The notes under the pieces: generated by a model | Database searches by the model: none | What the model was told of the DNA's origin: nothing | Seen by the model: the letters and a program-made list of their open reading frames with translations, nothing else | IMG/VR virus record: IMGVR_UViG_3300042475_005194 | Coordinates: 1 to 26,666 of that record | Strand: one strand, 5' to 3' | DNA length: 26,666 bases | Origin: a virus | Program-made: the position numbers and the translations under genes | In this document: positions 14,480 to 21,871 of the stretch, one piece after another | How positions within the stretch are numbered: position 1 is the stretch's first letter | How the letters are laid out: every line of letters begins with the position of its first letter

Positions 14480-15019
14480 ATGGACCCCACCGACTTCCTC
14501 GCCGCCGAGCCCGCCACCGCCGCCTTTGTGGGCAGCGACGCGCACACCCTCTTCGGCCATCCGCTCGCACCCTTCAGCATCCGCCGCCAGATCGCCGCCC
14601 AGGCCCTCGGCAACCGCCTGCTCTGCGGTCGTGCGCGCATGGAGCCGCCGCAGCCATGCCCGCGCTGCGCCGGGCGGATTGATCCCCAGTGCCCCTCCTG
14701 CGCCGGCACCGGAGAGCGCCACGGCACCTACGACGGCCAGTTTGCCGATGTCATCGGACTGCTCCACCTCTGCGCCGCGCCCGATGCCGAATCCCTCCGC
14801 GCCGTGCGCGATCCCGTCGCCGTGTTCGATGCCGCCTTCGCCTGGGCCGAGCGCGAGTGCATCACCCTCGGCTCGCCGCGCTACATCGAGGCCTGCACCG
14901 TTTTCTTCGCCATCCTCAGCGATCTCCAGCGCGCGCAATTCACTGTGGATGGGGCCGAGGCTGACGAGGGCAAAAAAAAAGCCCCGGCTACTGCCACCTC
15001 GCCGAATACGTCGCCATGA
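14480..15019 (+). CDS. tail assembly chaperone, zero-frame product (G-like)
   Basis: A 179-residue protein directly before the tape-measure region. An N-terminal FSIRRQIAAQALGNRLLCG helix is followed by a zinc knuckle (CPRCAG, then CPSCAGTGERHG, as in DnaJ-type zinc fingers) and helices with FAWAERECI and FAILSDLQRAQF. It ends in a Lys-rich tail coded partly by a run of nine A. At this run the ribosome may slip to the -1 frame, joining it to the frame that ends at 15198, as in lambda G/GT. The zero-frame stop overlaps ATG 15016. The zinc knuckle is unusual for this type of protein. Confidence 0.72.
   Translation: MDPTDFLAAEPATAAFVGSDAHTLFGHPLAPFSIRRQIAAQALGNRLLCGRARMEPPQPCPRCAGRIDPQCPSCAGTGERHGTYDGQFADVIGLLHLCAAPDAESLRAVRDPVAVFDAAFAWAERECITLGSPRYIEACTVFFAILSDLQRAQFTVDGAEADEGKKKAPATATSPNTSP
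14972..14980 (+). promoter_or_regulatory. probable -1 frameshift site (A9)
   Basis: Nine A follow GGC in zero-frame phase AAA AAA AAA G, giving an A AAA AAA slippery heptamer at 14974-14980. The -1 frame is open from here to 15198. Transcriptional slippage on the same run is an alternative. No strong stem is obvious just downstream. Confidence 0.65.
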
Positions 15020-15198
15020 TCGCCGCCGTCACCCATCACGACGCCGCCTTCATCCTGTGGCGCATGCCGCTCGCCCAGGGCCTGCAATACCAGGCCGTGT
15101 GGCTCGACATGGATGCCGCCGCCAAAGGCCGCCCCGAGCGCACAGCGCCCGCCCACCGCACCGACCGCAGCGTCTCCTTTGCCCGTCTCGCCGGATGA
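15016..15198 (+). CDS. tail assembly chaperone, -1 frame extension (T-like)
   Basis: The frame encodes MIAAVTHHDAAFILWRMPLA, QGLQYQAVWLDMDA and a Pro/Arg-rich tail. The WRMPLAQGLQY type of sequence is common in C-terminal parts of tail chaperones. The -1 frame is open upstream to the A9 run and adds SPGYCHLAEYVA before this Met, so a G-T fusion of about 239 residues is likely. ATG 15016 also overlaps the zero-frame stop (ATGA), so separate coupled translation cannot be excluded. Confidence 0.7.
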   Translation: MIAAVTHHDAAFILWRMPLAQGLQYQAVWLDMDAAAKGRPERTAPAHRTDRSVSFARLAG

Positions 15199-15884
15199 AA
15201 GCCACCCTCGACATGCGGAAGCTGAACAGCGCCATCGCCCACCTGCAACAGCGCAAGCGGCGCGGCGGCACTCCGCCGCCGCTCGACGGGCTGCTGAAGG
15301 AGGCCGCCAAGGGCTTCGTGCGCAACATCATCGCCATCACTCCCCCCGCGGGGCATGGAACCACGGGGACAGCGGCCAAAAAGGTCGGCGAAACGGCCGT
15401 GGTCGCGGACGTCCTGAAAATCGCCCACCCTGTGACCGTGGTCGGCAGATCGCGAAAAGGGATGCCCACGGAAGCGGACATCCTCGCCGCGCACGCCCGC
15501 AGCCGCTCCGGGGCTCGGGGCCGCGTCAACCCGCGAAACTCCCCGGGACTTTGGGCCGCGCATGCCATCGTCTTCCGCGTCATCACGAAGCTCCAGAAGA
15601 ACGTCGGATGGCTGGCCGCCGGTTGGAATTCCGCCGCCGCGAAACTCGGCGTCACCGTGCCGCTGTGGATTCGCCGCCATGGAACGTCGCGCGGCGCCGC
15701 CGTGATCAGCACGGGCGCCCGTGGTGGGATCCGGATCGTCCTGTCGAACGCGGTCGGTTTTGTCGGCAACGTCGCCGACTATGTCCGCCGCGTGCAGTTC
15801 GCCGTGGACTGGCAGGCGTCCAAGATGTCCCGCAACGCGGCCCACGCCCTCTCCGCCGAGCTGAAGCAGGCAGGATTCAAATGA
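15195..15884 (+). CDS. minor tail protein, function unknown
   Basis: A 229-residue basic protein. The N-terminus is helical (MRKLNSAIAHLQQRKRRGG, LLKEAAKGFVRNIIAITPP). Later comes a Gly/Arg-rich segment, then WLAAGWNSAAAKLG and a C-terminal strand plus helix (RIVLSNAVGFVGNVADYVRR). The VRNIIAITPPA-type start resembles small tail-completion proteins (HK97 gp10/lambda Z type), but those usually precede the tube gene. It overlaps both the chaperone -1 frame and the tape measure by ATGA. Confidence 0.6.
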   Translation: MKATLDMRKLNSAIAHLQQRKRRGGTPPPLDGLLKEAAKGFVRNIIAITPPAGHGTTGTAAKKVGETAVVADVLKIAHPVTVVGRSRKGMPTEADILAAHARSRSGARGRVNPRNSPGLWAAHAIVFRVITKLQKNVGWLAAGWNSAAAKLGVTVPLWIRRHGTSRGAAVISTGARGGIRIVLSNAVGFVGNVADYVRRVQFAVDWQASKMSRNAAHALSAELKQAGFK

Positions 15885-17314
15885 GCACCGCCCGCGCCAC
15901 TGCGATTTTCGACGGCGACGATGCCGGCCTGCAACGCACGCTCGGCCGCATCAACAAATCCCTCGGCGGAATGCAGCAGAGCTTCGCCACCGCGGCCACC
16001 TCGCTTGGCGGACTCATCGGCGGCGGCGCACTGCTCGCGGGCGCGCGCAACCTCGGCGACTTCGCCAGCGAGATCCGCGATCTCAGCGATACCACCGGCC
16101 TCTCGACGGAGATGTTCCAGCGTTACAGCTTCGCCGTGAGCCAGAGCGGTGGCAGCCAGGAGCTTTTCGTCAAAGGCATAATCGCCATCCAGCAGGCCCA
16201 GCAAAGCGCCCTCACCGGCAATGAAAAGGCCATCGCCTCCTTCGCCGCCCTCGGCATCACGCTGGCGGATCTCCGCCGCCTCTCGCCCGATCAGATCTTC
16301 CTCGCTTTCGCCGATGCCATGAAAAGCAGCGGCGGCAGTGCCGAATCCTTCGCCGCCATCGCCGAGCTGGTCGGCGTAAAGGTGGCCACAAAGCTCGTGC
16401 CCTCGCTCAAGATGGGCAGCGACGGCTTTGTCGAGCTGGGTAAGTCCGCCAGCGTCGCCAGCGAAGACGCCATCGCCGGCGCGGAGGCTGCGCAGGATGC
16501 ATGGGACAGTTTTCTGCGTTCCGTAAAAGTCGCAGGGCTGCAAGCCTTCGATGCCATCGCGGACATCGGCGGCCAGCAGACACTTGATCGGCAGGCCAAG
16601 GCTTCGACCGCGATGTTTGCGAAAGTGCGCGCCGCGTCCGACGCGCTCGCGCCCCAAATGGGTCCTTTCATGAAAGACTTCCAGCCCGGCGTGGTGGAGG
16701 GATTCGAGCAGTTTGGCCCGACCCGCGCAGACTTGGGGATCCGCGTCGAACCGACCGCCGAGGAAAAAGCCGTCGCAGACGCCCGTGAAAAGGCGGCCCG
16801 CGACATCTACGAGATCGAGCAGAAGATCGCGCGCCTGAAGCTCGAAAGCTCGCGGGACCAGATGAGTCAGACTGAGCTGATCGCCAGCCTTGAAGCCGAG
16901 CGCGCAGGGCTCCAGCGAGGGGCCGCGAGTCTCGCCGGGTCCGTGGACTCCAACCTTCGCGTAATGGCCGCCGAGATGCGGATGCAGGCGGAGGAAGTGG
17001 GCCGCCGTGCTGCCGGTGTGCGCGCCCGCTTCATGGCCGGGGAATCCACCGGCGAGCAGTTCGGCCCCACGCTCGCCGAGCTGACCGGCAGCCGCTCGAC
17101 TTCCGCCGCCGCCAGCTCCGGCGCGGTCAGCAAAGGCGGCGCCGGCGCGGGGCTCTGGTCTTCCGGCGGACTCGTCTCCGGCGGCGCGGCCTACCTCGCC
17201 AGCGCCCGCGGCATGGGCCTGGGGCGGCCCTCCAGCGTCACCACCCGCGGCGGCCCGCAGGAGCGCATGGCGGCCGATATGCGCGAGCTGCTCACCCTCT
17301 GGAAACGCGGCTGA
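15881..17314 (+). CDS. tail tape measure protein
   Basis: A 477-residue protein with a predicted Ala/Gly-rich hydrophobic stretch near the N-terminus (SLGGLIGGGALLAGARNLG) and helical sequence throughout (SEIRDLSDTTGLSTEMFQRY is typical of tape measures). A coiled coil follows at about 290-370 (EKAARDIYEIEQKIARLKLE, LIASLEAERAGLQRG). The C-terminus is Gly/Ser-rich. It directly follows the chaperone genes, as expected. At roughly 0.15 nm per residue it predicts a short tail of about 70 nm. ATG 15881 overlaps the previous stop. Confidence 0.85.
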   Translation: MSTARATAIFDGDDAGLQRTLGRINKSLGGMQQSFATAATSLGGLIGGGALLAGARNLGDFASEIRDLSDTTGLSTEMFQRYSFAVSQSGGSQELFVKGIIAIQQAQQSALTGNEKAIASFAALGITLADLRRLSPDQIFLAFADAMKSSGGSAESFAAIAELVGVKVATKLVPSLKMGSDGFVELGKSASVASEDAIAGAEAAQDAWDSFLRSVKVAGLQAFDAIADIGGQQTLDRQAKASTAMFAKVRAASDALAPQMGPFMKDFQPGVVEGFEQFGPTRADLGIRVEPTAEEKAVADAREKAARDIYEIEQKIARLKLESSRDQMSQTELIASLEAERAGLQRGAASLAGSVDSNLRVMAAEMRMQAEEVGRRAAGVRARFMAGESTGEQFGPTLAELTGSRSTSAAASSGAVSKGGAGAGLWSSGGLVSGGAAYLASARGMGLGRPSSVTTRGGPQERMAADMRELLTLWKRG

Positions 17315-17317
17315 CCC

Positions 17318-18001
17318 ATGAGTGCATCCCTCGTCTCTAACTGCAACTGGCGCTTCATCACCGGCCGCCGCTCAGGCCGGGCCAAAGGTCTCCCCGCCCG
17401 CACGCACACATGGGAAGGCCGCTTCGATCAGCTCGACGCCTTCCTCGCCCTTTACCCCGTGGGCGCGCCGCACGAGGGAGGCTACATCATCGACCGCGAC
17501 ATCCGCGACCTCGTGCCCAAGAGCGAGGTCGATCTCATCCTCGCCCTCCCGCCGGACTTCGAGGCCTTCAAAGTGCGGCCTGGCACGTCGAATAAAGTCT
17601 ATTCGAAAACAGGCACCGTGGACGACTCGGGGCACACGCTTTTCACCACCACACCCTACCCGACCTCCATCGAAGCCACGCGCACGCTCTCCGCCCGCGT
17701 CCACGCCAGCACTTACCTCTACTTCTGCGCCAGCCTGCCCGCCACTTCGCGATTTTCCACCGAAGTGACCGGCCAAAACCCGCGCAAGCTGTCCGATGAA
17801 ATTGTAGTAACCGGTCGCTTTGCAGACGGTGGAGAAACCGTCATTACCTACCGCAGTTACGCCAGTGCCCCGGCCAACGTCCAGGCAGCCATCGACCTCG
17901 ACATTCGCGACAGCGTGGAAGGGTTTGATGCCAATGAGATCGAAGGCACTCCGTGGTTTGAATGCAGCGATCAAGTCGTCCGCGGGTACGAGGAAGCCTG
18001 A
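17318..18001 (+). CDS. distal tail protein candidate
   Basis: A 227-residue protein starting 3 nt after the tape measure, the usual place of a distal tail or hub protein. Visible segments include RAKGLPARTHTWEGRFDQLDAF, LILALPPDFEAFKVRPG and strands such as YLYFCASLPATSRF. No named domain is recognised. The sequence around 17590-17960 is less GC-rich than the tape measure gene, suggesting mosaic exchange. Confidence 0.6.
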   Translation: MSASLVSNCNWRFITGRRSGRAKGLPARTHTWEGRFDQLDAFLALYPVGAPHEGGYIIDRDIRDLVPKSEVDLILALPPDFEAFKVRPGTSNKVYSKTGTVDDSGHTLFTTTPYPTSIEATRTLSARVHASTYLYFCASLPATSRFSTEVTGQNPRKLSDEIVVTGRFADGGETVITYRSYASAPANVQAAIDLDIRDSVEGFDANEIEGTPWFECSDQVVRGYEEA

Positions 18002-18003
18002 GC

Positions 18004-18426
18004 ATGAAGCCGCTCCCCGAGATCCCGCCCGGCCCCGAGGCATGGAAACGCTTTGCAGCCGGGGTGCTCGCCGCCCTCCGCGCCCGCACCCCGCTCCGCA
18101 GCCCCACCGCCGAGATCGACGAAAAAAACGATGGCTTTTTCGTTGTTCCCAAAATCCCCGCAGCCCGCCGCCTCGTCTCCCCGCTGTTCTTCGTCACCGC
18201 CAATATCACCGTTTCCCCGCTCGGCTACGCCACCATCACCATCCCAGCCCCGGGCGTCGCCGACCACACCCCCATCGCCATCGAAACCGGCTCAGCCACC
18301 CCCAGCCAGGTCATCTTCACTCAGCAATACGTCTCCGGGGAAAACATCATTGTCCGCGTCTATAACCCCAACACCGTCACCACCTACACTCTGGCCGATC
18401 GCATCTCCGCCCGCGCCCTCCTTTGA
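18004..18426 (+). CDS. small tail protein, function unknown
   Basis: A 140-residue protein with an N-terminal helix (GPEAWKRFAAGVLAALRART), then a beta-rich body (FFVTANITVSPLGYATITIP, SQVIFTQQYVSGENIIVRVY) ending in a short helix. It may be a baseplate or fibre adaptor. The start is 2 nt after the previous stop. Its TGA stop lies within the next TTTGACACC box. Confidence 0.6.
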   Translation: MKPLPEIPPGPEAWKRFAAGVLAALRARTPLRSPTAEIDEKNDGFFVVPKIPAARRLVSPLFFVTANITVSPLGYATITIPAPGVADHTPIAIETGSATPSQVIFTQQYVSGENIIVRVYNPNTVTTYTLADRISARALL

Positions 18427-18430
18427 CACC
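18422..18430 (+). promoter_or_regulatory. TTTGACACC leader box
   Basis: The box begins 20 nt before the GTG at 18442 and contains the stop codon of the previous gene. The leader is otherwise C-rich, without a Shine-Dalgarno sequence. The fixed spacing supports GTG 18442 as the start. Confidence 0.55.
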
Positions 18431-18441
18431 CTTTCCCCCGC

Positions 18442-19983
18442 GTGAAGCACCACCTCAACCGCCAGCGCCAGCGCAACGTCATCGGCCTGAATAACCCCGC
18501 CGACGTGACCCTCCGCGAGGTCAAGCGCGGAGACAACTCCACCTTCGAGGTGATCGTCTGCGACGACTTCGGCGTCGCGGTCGAGCTGGATGCCACCCTC
18601 ACCCTCACCGACTTCCGCTTCACGGCCAAAGTGGTGGGCGCGCTCGGTGCGGAAAGCGCCATCGTCAGCGCCACGAGCTACACCAAGACCGGCACGGGCA
18701 GCGCCACCGTCTATACACTCGCCCCGGCATTCACCGGCACCGCCCTCGGCGATCTCTTCCCCACCGGCGGCACCCAGCGCACGCCCGCCGATGCCACCGC
18801 CCGGCTCGCCCTCACCGGCCTGCTCGTCAACGCCGTGGTGCGCCAGGTGGACTCGGGCGAATACTGGATGCTCACCAATGCCGCCGCGCCCTCCAGCGCC
18901 GCGAGCTGGACGCTGGAGGAGGCCCGCGAGAACTACGTGGACCTCGCCGGTGAGTTCGAATACGTCCTCGATGGCAAGCAATTCAGCTACCCCACCTTCA
19001 CCCTCCGCGTGTGGGACGATGTGAGCAAAGGCAACGAGACCACCTCCGGCGCGTTGCCCGTGTCCAACGCCTTCGTGGGACTCGCCCTCACCGCCTTCAC
19101 CGGCGGCGGCAGCACGGCTCTCGACGGCCTCGACATCACCGGCTTCCCCGTGGGCTCGATCGTGCAGATGGTCGCGAGCAGCGAGGGCGCGCTGAGCTCC
19201 TGGCAGCTCACCGCCCCGGCTGCGATCACCGCCAATACCGTCGCCAACCCCACCGTCGTCACCAGCGCCGCGCACGGACTCCCGGCGGGCACCACGGACA
19301 TCGTCATTGGCGGCAGCAACAGCACACCCACGATCGACGGCGCGCGCACCGCCACCTACATCGGCGCGAACACCTTCTCCGTGCCGGTCAACGTCACCGT
19401 CGCCGGCACCAGCGGCTACTGGGGCCCCGCCGAAAACGCCGCCGCCGGAATCGTCCGCCCGGACACCAACTACCTCGGACGCTACTGGACCCGCATCTCG
19501 CCGACCAGCGGCCGCGCATCCCTGTCCGGCAACGTCACGCGCACCAGCGACGCCACGCTGACAAACACCGGACTTTCCGCACTCGATGTGCCAGTGGTGG
19601 CGGGCGAGCGGTATCGGATCGAATACACCGTGCAGTGGAGCATCGCCGGGGTGACCAGCGGCGCGCAGTTCGGCCTCGAATACCCGGCTCACACAGCCGC
19701 CGCATGTCAGATTGAAGGACTGGTGTTTGAAGGTGGCGCGCCCCTAGCCTATGACACCTTAACAGGAGCCGCGTTTGCGGATGCCTACAACAACAGCGGA
19801 AGCGGCGCGCCGTTGGTCCAAGTAACAACGTCTGCCGCCGACGATTTCGGCAACGTCACATTGGTCTTCGACATCATTCCATCGGCATCCGGCACGGTGA
19901 AGCTGCTCGCCGGGCAGTACGCTTCTTCTGGCAACGTGCTGACCATCTACCGCATGACCTCCGTGAACTGGGTGAAATTCTAG
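18442..19983 (+). CDS. tail fibre or receptor-binding protein candidate
   Basis: A 513-residue, Thr/Ala/Gly-rich, beta-type protein started at GTG. Residues about 1-190 suggest an N-terminal tail-attachment domain (DVTLREVKRGDNSTFEVIVC). The middle contains ANPTVVTSAAHGLPAGTTDI and TATYIGANTFSVPVNVTVAG, a pattern common in phage fibre and appendage proteins. The C-terminal 100 residues resemble a jelly-roll-like carbohydrate-binding shape (YRIEYTVQWSIAGVTSG, FGNVTLVFDIIPSASGTVKL). DNA for that end is clearly lower in GC (about 57% at 19741-19800, against 73% at 19081-19140), fitting exchange of a host-range domain. No lambda J homologue is seen. Confidence 0.65.
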   Translation: MKHHLNRQRQRNVIGLNNPADVTLREVKRGDNSTFEVIVCDDFGVAVELDATLTLTDFRFTAKVVGALGAESAIVSATSYTKTGTGSATVYTLAPAFTGTALGDLFPTGGTQRTPADATARLALTGLLVNAVVRQVDSGEYWMLTNAAAPSSAASWTLEEARENYVDLAGEFEYVLDGKQFSYPTFTLRVWDDVSKGNETTSGALPVSNAFVGLALTAFTGGGSTALDGLDITGFPVGSIVQMVASSEGALSSWQLTAPAAITANTVANPTVVTSAAHGLPAGTTDIVIGGSNSTPTIDGARTATYIGANTFSVPVNVTVAGTSGYWGPAENAAAGIVRPDTNYLGRYWTRISPTSGRASLSGNVTRTSDATLTNTGLSALDVPVVAGERYRIEYTVQWSIAGVTSGAQFGLEYPAHTAAACQIEGLVFEGGAPLAYDTLTGAAFADAYNNSGSGAPLVQVTTSAADDFGNVTLVFDIIPSASGTVKLLAGQYASSGNVLTIYRMTSVNWVKF

Positions 19984-19990
19984 CAGTAAA

Positions 19991-20007
19991 AACCAACCAA
20001 CCAACAC
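19991..20007 (+). promoter_or_regulatory. AACC-repeat leader
   Basis: Three AACC units then AACACC precede the ATG at 20009 with no Shine-Dalgarno sequence. The leader resembles that of the capsid gene. Confidence 0.45.
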
Positions 20008-20008
20008 C

Positions 20009-20338
20009 ATGAGCATCATCGAATACATCATCGTCCCTCAACCCACCCCGGCAAACCTCGCCGCCGCCATCACGTCCAAAGCCACCGGCCTCGCGGCCCA
20101 GGGTCGCGCGGCATTCCCGGTCGCAAACCTCAAAGACTCGTCGCTTTTTGGAGAATCCGAGCCCGGCAACGCGGCTATCGCGGTCGTTCAGGACGAAGTG
20201 CCAAACCTCCTCGGGCTGCTGGATTACGCGCTGGGCAGCTCCGCGCCCGAAGTGAACGCAGCTATCGCCGCGCAGATTCACGCGCTGGAGGCGTTGAACG
20301 CAGCTATCGCCGCGCAGATTCACGCGCTGGAGGCGTGA
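20009..20338 (+). CDS. small protein with duplicated heptad repeat
   Basis: A 109-residue protein of unknown function. The N-terminal part (MSIIEYIIVPQPTPANLAAAI, LKDSSLFGESEPGNAAIAV) is followed by a C-terminal coiled coil made of two identical 14-residue units (NAAIAAQIHALEAL). These are coded by a perfect 42-bp tandem duplication. It lies between the fibre and lysis genes and could be a fibre-tip or chaperone protein. The stop overlaps the next GTG. Confidence 0.65.
   Translation: MSIIEYIIVPQPTPANLAAAITSKATGLAAQGRAAFPVANLKDSSLFGESEPGNAAIAVVQDEVPNLLGLLDYALGSSAPEVNAAIAAQIHALEALNAAIAAQIHALEA
20253..20336 (+). repeat. 42-bp perfect tandem duplication
   Basis: The units 20253-20294 and 20295-20336 are identical over 42 bp and keep the reading frame, each coding two heptads. 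Identity including silent positions points to a very recent duplication. The second copy runs into the stop and next start. Confidence 0.92.
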
Positions 20339-20718
20339 TTCTCGCGCAGATCGACACCGTCCTCTCCGCGGTGGACAAAGCCTCCGCCTCCTCGGACCGC
20401 TGGCTTTTCCTCCTCGCCCTCGCCATCATCATCCTCGGCGGCGTGGCCGTCATCCGCTACCTCGTGGCCTCGCTGGAGCGGAAGGACGCCACGCACGCCG
20501 CGGCGTGGGCCACCCAGAGCGCCGAGCACGCCAAGGAAAGGCTGGAATGGAAAATCTCGCTGGAGGAGGCCAAGAGCGGATTCCTCAACGCCCTCAAAGA
20601 GCAGCGCGATGAGTTTCGCGCCGAGCTTTCGCTTGAACGCGCCGCGACCTCCAAGATGGCGCAGACCGTGGAAAGCCTCGCCCGCCAGCTCGCAGGCTGC
20701 TCGTCCGCCGCCGGATAG
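20335..20718 (+). CDS. inner-membrane coiled-coil protein, i-spanin candidate
   Basis: A 127-residue protein from GTG 20335, overlapping the previous stop. It has one membrane segment at about 23-44 (WLFLLALAIIILGGVAVIRYLV) and then a long charged coiled coil (ERLEWKISLEEAKSGFLNAL, KEQRDEFRAELSLERAATSK). The topology matches inner-membrane spanins or membrane-anchored lysis accessories. Its location next to the holin and endolysin and the presence of a small lipoprotein at 21868 support a two-component spanin pair. Inference from topology, not homology. Confidence 0.6.
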   Translation: MILAQIDTVLSAVDKASASSDRWLFLLALAIIILGGVAVIRYLVASLERKDATHAAAWATQSAEHAKERLEWKISLEEAKSGFLNALKEQRDEFRAELSLERAATSKMAQTVESLARQLAGCSSAAG

Positions 20719-20720
20719 CC

Positions 20721-20729
20721 TTTGACACC
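20721..20729 (+). promoter_or_regulatory. TTTGACACC leader box
   Basis: The box begins 20 nt before the ATG at 20741. The previous gene ends with a separate TAG just upstream, so the TGA in the box is not a used stop. Confidence 0.55.
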
Positions 20730-20740
20730 CCGCCAACGGC

Positions 20741-21163
20741 ATGACCAACTGGCGCACCTCCCTCACGGCCTTTCTCGCGGCCATCACCTCCGCCCTCACC
20801 CTCGCCGCCGCCTTGCCCGCACAGCTTGGCGATCTTTCCACGATCATCCCCGAGGAGTGGAAGCCGCTCATCATCAAGATCGGCATCGTCTCAACCATCC
20901 TGCTCAGGGTCATCAACGGTCTCGTCGCCAAGGATCGCGTCGTCTCCGGCAACGGTACCTTCGCCGCCCCGACCATCGTCAATGACGGCTCCGGGAAGAA
21001 CGTCTTCCCGCTCATCCTCGCGTGCGGCCTCGCCCTCGGCACCACCGCCTGCTCGTCCCTCGACCGCTACGAGCGCAGCTACGGCCTCCAGTATGAGGAC
21101 GCCAGCGGACGCCACATCGGCGGCACCGTCCGCCTCGCCCCGCGCGCCGGCCTCGCCAAGTAA
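20741..21163 (+). CDS. holin candidate with lipobox-like third segment
   Basis: A 140-residue membrane protein in the lysis cluster. It has hydrophobic segments at about 8-26 (TAFLAAITSALTLAAALPA) and 41-56 (LIIKIGIVSTILLRVI), as in class II holins, and a third at about 88-103 (VFPLILACGLALGTTAC). The third ends in ACSS, resembling a lipoprotein cleavage site, and is followed by a polar tail. The protein therefore looks like a holin fused in frame to a lipoprotein-like domain. No internal ATG starts the third segment. Confidence 0.62.
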   Translation: MTNWRTSLTAFLAAITSALTLAAALPAQLGDLSTIIPEEWKPLIIKIGIVSTILLRVINGLVAKDRVVSGNGTFAAPTIVNDGSGKNVFPLILACGLALGTTACSSLDRYERSYGLQYEDASGRHIGGTVRLAPRAGLAK

Positions 21164-21177
21164 CTCCGCCGCCGCCG

Positions 21178-21255
21178 ATGAACACCCTCCTCCTTTTCGC
21201 CCTCGGCCTGCTCGGCATCGCCACCCTCGCCGCCGCGTGGGTGCGAAAAGGCTGA
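21178..21255 (+). CDS. 25-residue membrane peptide
   Basis: ATG 21178 opens a 25-residue frame of one hydrophobic helix (LLLFALGLLGIATLAAAWV) ending in RKG. It starts 14 nt after the holin candidate stop and ends 1 nt before the endolysin ATG. It could be a holin-like or antiholin peptide. Its fit between two lysis genes supports it, but the size leaves doubt. Confidence 0.5.
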   Translation: MNTLLLFALGLLGIATLAAAWVRKG

Positions 21256-21256
21256 C

Positions 21257-21871
21257 ATGGAGATCGCCAACCAATGGCTCGCCGGCGTGCCGCGCCGCGA
21301 GATCCCCGGCGGGCTCCCGATGAGCATCCGCCGCTGCCTCGTCATCCACTTCACCGCCGGGGCCACGGGTGCTTCGAGCATCGCCTTCTGGAAAACGGCC
21401 GCGGCCAAGGGAGCATGCGCGCACCTCGTCATCGAGCGCGATGGCACCGTCATCCAGTGCCGCCGATTCGACCGCACCTGCGGGCACGCCGGGGTCTCCC
21501 GCTGGCGCGACCCAAAAACCGGCACGCTCCACACCGGCGCGAACAGCTTCTCCATCGGCATCGAGCTGGCCAATGCCGGCAGCGACGACGGCGCGATCTC
21601 CTGGGCACGCAAGCAAGCCGGTTTCCGCAGCATCCACGCCCGCCACCCGAACGGCGGCCCCGTGCAGGAATGGGAAGCCTACCCCGCCGCGCAGATCGCC
21701 GCCTGCACCGCCGTGGCCAAAGTCCTCGTCGCCTGCTACCAGCTCGACGACATCACCGGCCACGACTGCATCGCCCCCGAGCGCAAGGACGATCCGGGCC
21801 CCGCCTTCCCCATGGCCGATCTCCGCGCCGCCTGCGGCTTCACCGGCCTCCCCGCCGTCCATCGCAAGTGA
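21257..21871 (+). CDS. endolysin, N-acetylmuramoyl-L-alanine amidase (amidase_2)
   Basis: A 204-residue zinc amidase of the T7-lysozyme/PGRP fold that cleaves the lactyl-peptide bond of peptidoglycan. It shows CLVIHFTAG with the first zinc ligand (His 31), SIGIELANAG, GHDCIAPERKDDPGPAF with His 169, and KDDPG supplying the catalytic Lys and last ligand (Asp 179). No signal peptide is present, so release probably depends on the holin. The start is 1 nt after the 25-residue peptide. The stop overlaps the lipoprotein GTG. Confidence 0.92.
   Translation: MEIANQWLAGVPRREIPGGLPMSIRRCLVIHFTAGATGASSIAFWKTAAAKGACAHLVIERDGTVIQCRRFDRTCGHAGVSRWRDPKTGTLHTGANSFSIGIELANAGSDDGAISWARKQAGFRSIHARHPNGGPVQEWEAYPAAQIAACTAVAKVLVACYQLDDITGHDCIAPERKDDPGPAFPMADLRAACGFTGLPAVHRK

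Noticed and set aside
18292-19692. 466-codon minus-strand frame opposite the fibre candidate
   Set aside because: Composition typical of an antisense frame in high-GC DNA; the plus-strand gene has a leader box and a plausible fibre-like sequence.
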